Part shown: in pieces, positions 32,976 to 40,228 of the stretch
How the letters are laid out: every line of letters begins with the position of its first letter
How positions within the stretch are numbered: the stretch's first letter is position 1
Origin: Acidimicrobiia bacterium
GTDB taxonomy: Bacteria; Actinomycetota; Acidimicrobiia; Acidimicrobiales; Aldehydirespiratoraceae
DNA length: 47,744 nucleotides
Direction of reading: 5' to 3'
Assembly (NCBI GenBank): GCA_024421085.1
Contig: JAHQYN010000013.1
Coordinates: 1-47,744 of the forward strand
The notes under the pieces: generated by a model
Database searches by the model: none
What the model was told of the DNA's origin: nothing
The model's input: only the letters and a program-made list of their open reading frames with translations
Translations under genes and position numbers: made by a program

Positions 32976-33913
32976 GAATCGACTCCTTCCATGCGATGGC
33001 CTGTGACCTCCAAGAAGACGTCGTCGAGGGTCGGTGTTCGCAGTGCCAGTTCGGCAACCGACACGCCGGCGCGGTCGAAGGCCAGGGCGACGGGGCTGAG
33101 CGCCCGGTTGCCGTCGCTGGTGTTGATGATCAGTTCGTCGCCGCGGCGCTCAACGGAATCAACCCCGTCGATGCCGGCCAGCGCAGCCGCCGCTTTGTCG
33201 TGGCCGTCTTCAAGACGGGCGATCACAACGTCGGTCCCGACGGTGCGCTTCAGTTCTGTGGGCGACCCCTGCGCCACGAGCTTGCCGTGGTCGATGATGC
33301 CTATGCGGTTCGACAGCTCATCAGCCTCCTCAAGATACTGCGTGGTCAGGAACACGGTCATGCCGTGCTCCCGATTGAGGCGGCGCACTTCCTCCCAGAC
33401 ACGCAGCCGCCCCTGCGGGTCGAGCCCTGTCGTCGGCTCGTCGAGGAACAGCACCGACGGGCTGTGCATCAACGACGCCGCGAGGTCGAGGCGCCGCTTC
33501 ATTCCTCCCGAGTATGTCGAGACGAGCGCCGGCACCGCTCCCATGTCGAGGATCGGCGCGAGTTCTTCGATCCGCCGGGTGATCTCGCCCGAGCGCAAGC
33601 CGAACAGGCGGCCCTGAGTCTGGAGGATCTCGAGGCCGGTCATGCGGTCGTCGAGGGCCGCCTCCTGGAGGGCCGCACCGATCGAGAACCGCAACTGGGC
33701 GGCTTGGGAGACCACATCGAAGCCAGCCACCCGGGCGCGACCGCTGGTGGGGAGCAGCAGAGTGCACAGCATCCTCACCAGGGTCGACTTGCCGGCGCCG
33801 TTGGGGCCCAGGAACCCGTAGATCTCTCCTTCGGCGACTTCGAGGTCGATTCCGTCGACGGCTCGCAGCTCACCGAAACAGCGAACCAGTCCCTCCACCT
33901 GTATTGCGGCCAT
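32972..33913 (-). CDS. DrrA-like ABC transporter ATPase
   Basis: A 313-residue ATPase of the daunorubicin-resistance/NodI group. Walker A is GPNGAGKST at about 35-43, the Q-loop is in AALQEAALD, the signature is YSGGMKRRLD, Walker B is VLFLDEPTTGLDP and the switch region TTQYLEEADEL. The C-terminal domain LRTPTLDDVFLEVTG is typical of drug and lipid exporters. It is transcribed from TAGCGT at 33925-33920 and is translationally coupled to the permease. Together they probably form a two-component exporter of unknown substrate. Confidence 0.93.
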   Translation of the reverse strand: MAAIQVEGLVRCFGELRAVDGIDLEVAEGEIYGFLGPNGAGKSTLVRMLCTLLLPTSGRARVAGFDVVSQAAQLRFSIGAALQEAALDDRMTGLEILQTQGRLFGLRSGEITRRIEELAPILDMGAVPALVSTYSGGMKRRLDLAASLMHSPSVLFLDEPTTGLDPQGRLRVWEEVRRLNREHGMTVFLTTQYLEEADELSNRIGIIDHGKLVAQGSPTELKRTVGTDVVIARLEDGHDKAAAALAGIDGVDSVERRGDELIINTSDGNRALSPVALAFDRAGVSVAELALRTPTLDDVFLEVTGHRMEGVDS

Positions 33914-33919
33914 CCCCTG

Positions 33920-33925
33920 ACGCTA
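33920..33925 (-). promoter_or_regulatory. -10 box (TAGCGT) of a leaderless promoter
   Basis: On the minus strand TAGCGT sits six bases before ATG 33913 of the ABC ATPase gene, back to back with the ferrochelatase promoter. Confidence 0.55.
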
Positions 33926-33943
33926 GCGGCGCTTCACCGGCGG

Positions 33944-33949
33944 TAGCCT
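33944..33949 (+). promoter_or_regulatory. -10 box (TAGCCT) of a leaderless promoter
   Basis: TAGCCT sits six bases before GTG 33956 of the ferrochelatase gene. It supports that start and therefore the repeated N-terminus. Confidence 0.55.
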
Positions 33950-33955
33950 CGCTTT

Positions 33956-35020
33956 GTGTCTGAGATCGACGTGTCCGCGATCGACGGGTCTGATATCGAC
34001 GTGTCCGCGATCGACGGGTCTGAGATCGACGCGGTGCTGCTGGTCGGCTTCGGAGGTCCTGAAGGGCCCGACGATGTCGTGCCGTTCCTTGAGCGGGTCA
34101 CCGCCGGCCGCAAGATACCGCCCGAGCGCCTCGCCGAGGTCGGTGCCCACTATCAGCACTTCGGCGGGGTCAGCCCGATCAACGAGCAGTGCCGGGCGAT
34201 TCGCCGCGCACTCCAGTCAGAGCTCGACTCGGCCGGCCATGCACTGCCCGTCTACTGGGGAAACCGCAACTGGCACCCCCTGCTTGCCGAGACGATCGCG
34301 CAGATGGCCGACGACGGGGTCGGCCATGCCGTCGCCCTGGTGACATCCGCATACAGTTCCTACTCGGGCTGTCGGCAGTACCTCGAAGACCTCGACCGCG
34401 CCCGGACCGCCGCAGGGGCCGACGCTGTGCGGATCGACAAGATCCGGCCCTACTTCGACCACCCCGGGTTCGTGGCGCCGTTCATAGCCTCGACCCGAGA
34501 AGCGCTCGACCGCCTAGCCTCGACCGATCCTGCACCACTGGTGTTCACCGCTCATTCCATACCGGCGGCGATGGCCGAGCGGTGCGACTACGAGACCCAG
34601 CTGCGGGCGACCATGGACTTGGTGGCTGAGGCCGCGTCACCGCAGAGCATCCGTCATCTGGTCTGGCAGAGCCGCTCGGGGCCCCCGTCGGTGCCGTGGC
34701 TCGAGCCCGACATCAACGATCACCTCCGCTGGTTTGGGGCCCAGGGGTTCCGCGAGGCGGTGCTGGTCCCGATCGGTTTCGTCTCAGACCATGTGGAGGT
34801 GGTGTGGGACCTGGATCACGAAGCTGCTGCAACAGCCGCAGCACTCGGGATTCGGATCGAGCGTGCGACCACACCGGGAACCGCCCCCGACCCCGATTTC
34901 ATCGCTATGGCCCGCGAGTTGATCGAGGAGCGGTTGGGCATCTCAAGGCGGCGGGCCCTGAGCGCACTGCCGGCACGGCCCTACGACTGCGCCCCCGGCT
35001 GCTGCACGTTCAAGGGGTGA
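33956..35020 (+). CDS. hemH: Ferrochelatase (coproporphyrin type)
   Basis: A 354-residue cytoplasmic enzyme inserting Fe2+ into a porphyrin; in actinobacteria the substrate is coproporphyrin III. Family marks are DAVLLVGFGGPEGPDDVVPFL, YQHFGGVSPINEQ, VYWGNRNWHPLL and the iron-binding VLVPIGFVSDHVEVVWDLD. The C-terminal DCAPGCCTFKG carries three cysteines that, with an internal Cys, resemble the [2Fe-2S] ligands described in some actinobacterial ferrochelatases. The first 24 residues are a tandem duplication (SEIDVSAIDG, SDIDVSAIDG) from a 33-bp DNA repeat before the real domain at SEIDAVLL. The start GTG 33956 is set by TAGCCT six bases upstream. Confidence 0.93.
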   Translation: MSEIDVSAIDGSDIDVSAIDGSEIDAVLLVGFGGPEGPDDVVPFLERVTAGRKIPPERLAEVGAHYQHFGGVSPINEQCRAIRRALQSELDSAGHALPVYWGNRNWHPLLAETIAQMADDGVGHAVALVTSAYSSYSGCRQYLEDLDRARTAAGADAVRIDKIRPYFDHPGFVAPFIASTREALDRLASTDPAPLVFTAHSIPAAMAERCDYETQLRATMDLVAEAASPQSIRHLVWQSRSGPPSVPWLEPDINDHLRWFGAQGFREAVLVPIGFVSDHVEVVWDLDHEAAATAAALGIRIERATTPGTAPDPDFIAMARELIEERLGISRRRALSALPARPYDCAPGCCTFKG

Positions 35021-35100
35021 CACAGAACCGCAGTGTCGCGGGTATCCACCAGAACCGATGGAACCTGTTTTATTCTGTGCGTTGTCTCTGTCCATTCGTG

Positions 35101-35117
35101 CTGTGGTTTATCCACAG
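35101..35117. promoter_or_regulatory. DnaA-box consensus within a short palindrome
   Basis: TTATCCACA (35108-35116) is the perfect DnaA-box consensus. It sits in the inverted repeat CTGTGG-TTTAT-CCACAG, 30 bp before the 35146 gene. Only one box is present, so this is not an origin. It may be a regulatory DnaA site or chance. Confidence 0.35.
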
Positions 35118-35145
35118 GCTCGGAATCTGTTGGAGGGCGCCACAG

Positions 35146-35457
35146 GTGAACCACGCAATGATCGCAGCCGAGGCGCTGCGCTATCGCCTGAAGCTGGTCC
35201 AAGCCCCGCTTGTGCAAGACGACGAGTGGAACGTCGAGGAACTGGCGGTCGCTTCGGTCACCGCCGCCGATCCTCAGGTGGACGGTGCGATCCGCCGGAT
35301 CGCCGAGTCGTGGACCAAGGCCGGTCTCGAACCGACACACCTGTGCGTCCCTTGGGGCGGGCCATTGGTGGACGAATTGTTCGAGGGCCGTCCCGACCTG
35401 GTCGATGCTCTAGACGACATCCTTCGGGGAGCGACCAGAGCCCGACGCGCGGCCTGA
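35146..35457 (+). CDS. Small conserved-looking hypothetical protein
   Basis: A 103-residue soluble protein starting VNHAMIAAEALRYRLKLVQAPLVQDDEW and ending in a basic tail (RGATRARRAA). GGAGGG stands eight bases before GTG 35146, which decides the start; ATG 35158 is possible. It contains two mixed alpha/beta stretches (VEELAVASVTAADPQVDGAIRRIAESWTKAG; LCVPWGGPLVDELFEGRPDLVDALDDIL). No family is recognised. It lies between ferrochelatase and the broken parA, 23-bp repeats separating it from the latter. Confidence 0.6.
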   Translation: MNHAMIAAEALRYRLKLVQAPLVQDDEWNVEELAVASVTAADPQVDGAIRRIAESWTKAGLEPTHLCVPWGGPLVDELFEGRPDLVDALDDILRGATRARRAA

Positions 35458-35512
35458 CCAGAATCGAGCCGCTCCGCCGAGTCTGCTCCGTCGTGGCCGA
35501 CGCTGTTCCGTC

Positions 35513-35600
35513 GCGAGCGGCGACTCGGCTCCGTCGCGGCCAAGTCCGCTCCGTGGCGAGCGGCGACTCGGCTCCGTGGCGAGCGGCGACTCGGCTCCGT
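35513..35600. repeat. 22-23 bp direct repeats upstream of parA
   Basis: The unit GCGAGCGGCGACTCGGCTCC begins at 35513, 35556 and 35579, with related shorter pieces (GTCGTGGCCGACG) between and after. It occupies the 180-bp gap before parA. Nothing else is seen there apart from the parA -10 box. Confidence 0.75.
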
Positions 35601-35625
35601 CGTGGCCGACGGTGGATCTGTTGGC

Positions 35626-35631
35626 TACCTT
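35626..35631 (+). promoter_or_regulatory. -10 box (TACCTT) of a leaderless promoter
   Basis: TACCTT sits six bases before GTG 35638 of the parA-like gene, marking VQVVTLVNQKGG as the N-terminus. Confidence 0.5.
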
Positions 35632-35637
35632 GTCGGT

Positions 35638-36524
35638 GTGCAGGTCGTCACGCTGGTCAACCAGAAGGGTGGAGTCGGCAAGACCACTGTGGCATTGGGG
35701 CTTGCCGCCACGGCCTGGGCCCGGCGACTCGACTGTCTGGTGATCGACATCGACCCGCAGGGCAACGCCACCACCGGTCTGGGGGTGTGGAATCCGCCGT
35801 TCAGCGTCGACCACGCACTGGCCGAGGAGCGGCCCGGCTCGATCGCCAGCCTGCGCGCCACCTCGGGCTGGCCCGCCGAGAACGGACGCCCGCCGTCGGT
35901 GGTACCCGCGACACCGGCTCTCGCGGCCCGTGAACCGCAACTGATGACCGACCCGATCGGGGCCAACAACCGTCTGTCGGTGGCGCTCCAAGGTGTCGAC
36001 CACGACCTGGTGATAATCGACTGTCCCCCGTCGCTGGGTCTGCTCACCGTCAACGGGCTGTTCGCTGCGGACCAGGCGCTGATCGTCACCGAACCGGGCG
36101 CCTGGGCATCCGACGGCGTCGATCAGATACTGCGGACTGTGAAGCGGGTCTCCTCGCGCCGCAGCGAGCCGCTCACTCTGGCGGGGGCGCGGGGAGGCGG
36201 TCCCCCCCGCGCGCCGGCGAGCCGCTCACTGTGGCGGGCGTGGTCGTCAACCGCATGGGTCGCACCAGGGACGCCCGCTATTGGGACGAACAACTCCGAA
36301 GCGACCACGGCTCCATGGTGCTGCCGGCGGTGCGGCTCCGCGCCGCGGTCACCGAAGCGGCTGCCAACTCCGTGCCTGTCCACGCCCTCGGGGCTCGGGC
36401 CGGTGCCGCCGAAGCCGCCGCCGAGTTCGATACCGTCTTCGATCTCGTCGTCGACCGAGTCGACCAAGTCGGCCAAGAGGTGGCTGATGGCGTAGCCGAC
36501 CATGAGGTGGCTGATGGCCTATGA
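35638..36524 (+). pseudogene. ParA-like ATPase, frameshifted by a 53-bp duplication
   Basis: A ParA/Soj-type ATPase split over two frames. Frame one (35638 to about 36216) has the deviant Walker A NQKGGVGKTT at residues 8-17, DIDPQGNATTGLG and the Walker B region LVIIDCPPSLGLLTVNGLFAAD. Frame two (to the stop at 36522-36524) continues with VAGVVVNRMGRTRDARYWDEQL and a normal ParA C-terminus. The break coincides with a 53-bp insertion bounded by 22-bp direct repeats (36164 and 36217). Removing exactly 53 bp rejoins the frames as EPLTVAGVVVNRM. ParA ATPases position chromosomes, plasmids or protein cargo; no ParB is adjacent. It could be a real pseudogene, a reversible switch, or an assembly error. 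Confidence 0.8.
36164..36238. repeat. 22-bp direct repeats enclosing a GC hairpin inside parA
   Basis: Copies at 36164-36185 and 36217-36238 differ by one base. Between them lies an 8-bp stem, GCGCGGGG (36187-36194) with CCCCGCGC (36205-36212). The period is 53 bp, not a multiple of three. Confidence 0.9.
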
Positions 36525-36870
36525 TCCCCAAGCCCGACGCAGGCGTCCGAAACCGGTGCCCGAGGGGTCCGCCCCGGTGGACGCGCTGCTCGCCGGTGCC
36601 ACCGAATCCAGCGGCCGGGGTGCGGACACGGACCGTCCCGGCTCTGGTGCCGCGCGGCGGGGCGACGGGGCCTCTGAGGCAGCGAACGGCCCGCCGCCAA
36701 CCCCCGCGGTTACGCCCGAGCCTGCCAATCCGCCTCCAGACAAGCTGCTGCTCAACAGCGCTCTGGTCGGTGCGCTGGGCACTCTCGTGGCGGTGCTGGT
36801 GCTGCGCTGCCTGCGCAAACGCTGGTTCCGCAACACCAGTTCCGACAGCACAGCGGCAACTGGCCCGTGA
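36514..36870 (+). CDS. Hypothetical protein with one membrane helix
   Basis: A 118-residue protein beginning MAYDPQARRRRPKPVPEGSAPVDALLAGA. It has a Pro/Ala/Gly-rich low-complexity middle and one hydrophobic helix (LLLNSALVGALGTLVAVLVL, about 78-97) followed by basic residues (RCLRKRWFRN). The start ATG 36514 overlaps the end of the parA frame; ATG 36502 is an alternative. Its last 18 codons lie inside the first copy of a 65-bp tandem repeat, so the C-terminus has been set by that repeat. It is probably co-transcribed with parA. No function is recognised. Confidence 0.55.
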   Translation: MAYDPQARRRRPKPVPEGSAPVDALLAGATESSGRGADTDRPGSGAARRGDGASEAANGPPPTPAVTPEPANPPPDKLLLNSALVGALGTLVAVLVLRCLRKRWFRNTSSDSTAATGP

Positions 36871-37004
36871 TCCGTGAGCGGAAACGCTGGTTCCGCAACA
36901 CCAGTTCCGACAGCACAGCGGCAGCTGGCCCGTGAACCGTGAGCGGAAACGCTGGTTCCGCAACACCAGTTCCGACAGCACAGCGGCAACTGGCCCGTGA
37001 ACCG
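36817..37004. repeat. 65-bp tandem repeat, three copies
   Basis: Copies begin at 36817, 36882 and 36947 and are nearly identical (start AAACGCTGGTTCCGCAACAC). The first encodes the C-terminus of the preceding gene. The other two fill the gap before the convergent nuclease gene. Confidence 0.9.
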
Positions 37005-37022
37005 AGCCCGCTCTGGCTCGTT

Positions 37023-37928
37023 TCAGCTGGCCAGAGCCACTAGCCGTGCCTCTTCGGCGGCCTTGCGCTCAGCGGCGGCGGCGACTTCGGCCGCGCCCTG
37101 CGGACACATCGACACATAAGGGCACCAGCCGCACAGCGGGCCGGTGCGCGGCTCGAACTCGTCTTCAGAACAGGCAGTCCTTATCTCAGACCAAGTGCCT
37201 GCGAGCTTCTCGGTGACAGCATCGATCTCCTCGTGGTTGACATCCATGCCGATCGTGCGCTGGCCGAGGTAGAGCAGCCGAGCACGCACGGGCATCTCGC
37301 CGGTCGACGCCTCCACCGCGGCGGCATACAGCAACACCTGGTCGAGCCGCGACCGCCGGTAACGATACGGCGGCGCCTTGCCCGACTTGTAGTCGGTGAC
37401 GACGATCCCGTCGACCTCGGTCTCGATCCGGTCGACGATTCCGCGGAACGGCACTCCGGCCAGTTCAGCCTCGACGCCCTGTTCGGTGGCTTGCACCTCC
37501 ACCTTTGCGGGGTCTTCGAGATGCCACAGGCCCTCGACCGCGGTCCATGCCTTCCAGCGGAAGCGGCGGGACTGCTCCTCGTCGTGCCGCAGCGCCTGAT
37601 AGTCTTCGGCGGCCTCGGTCTCGGGCCACTCGGAGCGGGCGATGACCCGGGCCTGCGCGACGGTCCGTTGGGAGGGCTCGCGCTGCATCAACAGTTCGAG
37701 GACCCGGTGTGCGAAGCTCCCGGCCAGCGCGTCCTCGCCTGGAGGGTCTTGGAGACGGTCGATGTAGCGGAACCTCCAGCGGCGGGGACACTGCACGAAC
37801 GTGCCCGCTCCCGAAGGGGAGAGACGGGGCGGAGGCACCGGAACCGACGGCGGTGCCGCGGTGTTGGTCAAAGGGGATGCCGAGGCTTTTGCATCTGAAG
37901 TGCGGGTTGGTGCTGAGTCGAGTTCCAC
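37023..37928 (-). CDS. RecB-family PD-(D/E)XK nuclease with Fe-S cluster
   Basis: A 301-residue nuclease. The catalytic motif is FRGIVDRIETEVDGIVVTDYKSGKAP (Asp, then D-x-K) at about residues 158-183. An iron-sulfur cluster is implied by Cys in FVQCPRRWRF near residue 47 and the C-terminal triad CGWCPYVSMC, as in AddB, Cas4 and RecB-like exonucleases. The first 30 residues are a Pro/Ala-rich leader, so the true start may lie downstream of GTG 37928. No cas or recombination genes are adjacent. A role in DNA repair is likely from the family; the exact complex is unknown. Confidence 0.88.
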   Translation of the reverse strand: MELDSAPTRTSDAKASASPLTNTAAPPSVPVPPPRLSPSGAGTFVQCPRRWRFRYIDRLQDPPGEDALAGSFAHRVLELLMQREPSQRTVAQARVIARSEWPETEAAEDYQALRHDEEQSRRFRWKAWTAVEGLWHLEDPAKVEVQATEQGVEAELAGVPFRGIVDRIETEVDGIVVTDYKSGKAPPYRYRRSRLDQVLLYAAAVEASTGEMPVRARLLYLGQRTIGMDVNHEEIDAVTEKLAGTWSEIRTACSEDEFEPRTGPLCGWCPYVSMCPQGAAEVAAAAERKAAEEARLVALAS

Positions 37929-37994
37929 TCATGTAGTTCTACACCATGGGCGTGACATTGCGAGGCGGGGCCTCCAAGTTCTGCGAGCGAACCG

Positions 37995-38080
37995 GCCGCG
38001 CGGGCCGCGCCGGGCCTAGGGTGCGGTGTCGGAGGCGCTGAACGAGGCGGGACCAGCCGCGCGGGCCGCGCCGGGCCTAG
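37995..38080. repeat. 25-bp direct repeat at the end of the gyrB-like gene
   Basis: Bases 37995-38019 (GCCGCGCGGGCCGCGCCGGG and CCTAG) recur at 38056-38080, period 61 bp. The second copy includes the stop codon of the topoisomerase gene. The GC-rich, self-complementary unit could act as a terminator. The 148-bp gap 37929-38076 holds nothing else. Confidence 0.75.
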
Positions 38081-40140
38081 ACGTCGAGGGTGGTGCTGTC
38101 CACCAGGGCGCTGTTGCGGATCAGGAAATCACGCCTGCTCGCCACGTCTGTGCCCATCAGCACCTCGAACATCTCCAGGGCCTGCTTGGCCTGGGCACCG
38201 TCGTCCATGGTCAGCCGGCGGAGCGTGCGGGTGCTGGGATCGAGCGCGCAATGACGCAGTTCCTCGACGTTCATCTCGCCGAGACCCTTGAAACGCTGCC
38301 ACTTGATGTTCTCGCGGCGACGGTTGCCCCGGCACAGCTCGTCGGTCACCGCCTCCTTCTCCTCCTCGGAGTAGACGCGGTACGTGTCGTCGCCGACCCT
38401 CGTTGTGAACAACGGTGGCTGGGCCGCGTACACCCGCCCCGCCTCGAGCATCGGCCGCAGGTACTTGTAGATCAGCGTCAGCAGCAGGCAGCGGATATGG
38501 CTGCCGTCGACATCGGCGTCGCAGAGGATCACGATGCGGCCGTAGCGGGCGTCGGCGATGTTGAACTTGCGGCCTGCGCCCGCACCGAGCGCAGTAAACA
38601 ACGCGGTCGCCTCGGCGTTGTCGAGCACCTGCTTCTCGGTTGCCTTGTGGGCGTTGACCACCTTTCCCCGCAGCGGCAGGATCGCCATCGTCTCAGAGTC
38701 GCGGCCCCGCTTGGCCGGGCCCGCCGCCGAGTCGCCCTCCACCAGGATCAGCTCAGAGTCGGGGCCGTGGACCCGGCAGTCGGCGAGTTTCTGGGGCATT
38801 CCGGTCGAGCCGAGGCTCGCGGCCTTGCGCTGGTTCTCCAGCAGTGTCTTGGAGGCCACACGGTTCTGCACCGCGTTCGACAGCTTGTCGGCGATCGCCT
38901 TGACATGAGTGCGCGGCCCCCCGCCGGGCTCGAACCACTCCTTGAGCTGCTCATACACCACCCGGCTGACGATTCCGTCGATCGCCGGAGTGCCCAGTTC
39001 CTGCTTGGTCTGGCCTCGGAACTGGGGCTCCGCGAAGGTCACCTTCAGCGCCGCCACAAGACCCTCCTGCACGTCATCCTTGACCGCCTTGTGCTTGTTC
39101 TGCTTGGCGAGCTTGGCCAACTTGTGGTGGTCCTTGAGCAGCACATTGTTGACCACGCGGGTGAGCGCCTTGTCGAACCCCGCCACATGGGTCCCGCCCT
39201 GGGAAGTGGGAATGGTGTTGACGAACGACACCACCTTCGTGTCGTAGCCGTCGACCCAGCGCAACGCAATGTCGACGGTGCACTCCCTGGTGACGTCGGT
39301 CATCTTCTTGTTGACCGGCACCTTCTCGACGAACGTGTCGATGCCGTTGCCGGTGATGACGGCACTGACCGGCGGAGAGTCCGAAAGGTGGTCGACGAGG
39401 TCGGAGAGGCCGCCCTTGCTCCTGAACACGAAGGGCTCGGACGCGCCTCCGGCCCGCTTGTCGGTGACCGACACCTGCATCGTCGGCACCAGGAAACAGG
39501 CCTGTCTCATCCGTTCGCAGACCTCGTCGAAGTCGACGCGGGCATCGGGGTCGAAAATCTCGAAATCGGGCCAGAAGCGCACCCGTGTGCCTGTCCGGTT
39601 TTTGGAGACACGCTTGAGCTTGTGGAGTTGATGACCGGCCTTGAAGTTGCTCGAGCCGTTGAACTGGCCCGCCACGCGGTCGCGGAATCCGAGCACGTGG
39701 GTACCGCCGTCGCGGTCGACCTCGACAATGAGCTTTGTGGCGAGGGCGTTGACGACCGACGCTCCCACCCCGTGCAACCCACCCGACGACGAATAGGCGC
39801 CGCCGCCGAACTTGCCCCCCGCGTGCAGTTCGGTGAACACCACCTCGACCGCTGAGACCTTGCGCTTGGCATGGCGGTCGATGGGGATGCCTCGGCCGTT
39901 GTCGCACACCTCCACCGACCTGTCGCGGTGAAGCGTGACATCCACCTTGGTCGCGAAGCCCGCCGCGGCCTCGTCTACAGCATTGTCGATCAGCTCCCAG
40001 ACCAGGTGCACGAGACCTGCGCTGCCGGTGCCGCCGATGTACATGCCGGGCCGTTTGCGCACGGCTTCGAGCCCTTCGAGGGTTTCGATCGCAGCAGCGT
40101 CGTAAGCGGTTCTGGTGGTTGTGTCCAAGTCGGGATCCAA
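38077..40140 (-). CDS. Type IIA topoisomerase subunit B (ParE/GyrB-like)
   Basis: A 687-residue ATPase subunit. The GHKL ATP site includes ELIDNAVDEAAAGF, CDNGRGIPID and GGLHGVGASVVNAL. The transducer Lys loop is in IPTSQGGTHVAGF, and the Toprim domain has LVEGDSAAGPAKRGRDSETMAILPLRGK and CDADVDGSHIRCLLL. It ends shortly after YAAQPPLF and RRLTMDD, a normal GyrB/ParE end. The start is uncertain: TTG 40140 (LDPDLDTTTRTAYDAAAIETLEGLEAV) fits the family and leaves the LexA-like box upstream, whereas ATG 40230 would overlap the divergent gene start. The A subunit lies at 41676-44096 on the same strand. The pair is probably a second topoisomerase (topo IV-like), as no dnaA/dnaN/recF context is present. 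Confidence 0.9.
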   Translation of the reverse strand: MDPDLDTTTRTAYDAAAIETLEGLEAVRKRPGMYIGGTGSAGLVHLVWELIDNAVDEAAAGFATKVDVTLHRDRSVEVCDNGRGIPIDRHAKRKVSAVEVVFTELHAGGKFGGGAYSSSGGLHGVGASVVNALATKLIVEVDRDGGTHVLGFRDRVAGQFNGSSNFKAGHQLHKLKRVSKNRTGTRVRFWPDFEIFDPDARVDFDEVCERMRQACFLVPTMQVSVTDKRAGGASEPFVFRSKGGLSDLVDHLSDSPPVSAVITGNGIDTFVEKVPVNKKMTDVTRECTVDIALRWVDGYDTKVVSFVNTIPTSQGGTHVAGFDKALTRVVNNVLLKDHHKLAKLAKQNKHKAVKDDVQEGLVAALKVTFAEPQFRGQTKQELGTPAIDGIVSRVVYEQLKEWFEPGGGPRTHVKAIADKLSNAVQNRVASKTLLENQRKAASLGSTGMPQKLADCRVHGPDSELILVEGDSAAGPAKRGRDSETMAILPLRGKVVNAHKATEKQVLDNAEATALFTALGAGAGRKFNIADARYGRIVILCDADVDGSHIRCLLLTLIYKYLRPMLEAGRVYAAQPPLFTTRVGDDTYRVYSEEEKEAVTDELCRGNRRRENIKWQRFKGLGEMNVEELRHCALDPSTRTLRRLTMDDGAQAKQALEMFEVLMGTDVASRRDFLIRNSALVDSTTLDV

Positions 40141-40160
40141 AGAATCGAGAGGGTGGTCAA

Positions 40161-40187
40161 CGAACGAGTGTTCGCAACACCGTACTA
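40161..40187 (-). promoter_or_regulatory. LexA (SOS) box beside the gyrB-like promoter
   Basis: CGAAC-GAGT-GTTCG at 40161-40174 matches the actinobacterial LexA box CGAAC-N4-GTTCG perfectly. On the minus strand it follows TAGTAC (40187-40182), so it would cover the transcription start. It is 21 bp before TTG 40140. Confidence 0.65.
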
Positions 40188-40215
40188 GGCAGGAGTGACA
40201 CTGCCGCGGATCAGC

Positions 40216-40221
40216 TAATAT
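40216..40221 (+). promoter_or_regulatory. -10 box (TAATAT) of a leaderless promoter
   Basis: TAATAT lies seven bases before ATG 40229 of the selenoprotein gene and supports that start. Confidence 0.55.
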
Positions 40222-40228
40222 CGCGGTC

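Noticed and set aside
35101-35117. Chromosomal origin oriC
   Set aside because: Only one DnaA box, no AT-rich unwinding region, and no dnaA or dnaN nearby despite the parA and topoisomerase genes.
37023-37928. Cas4 protein of a CRISPR system
   Set aside because: The Fe-S PD-(D/E)XK layout is shared with many RecB-like repair nucleases and there is no CRISPR context.
37995-38080. att sites of an integrated element
   Set aside because: The two 25-bp copies are only 61 bp apart and enclose no integrase or cargo.
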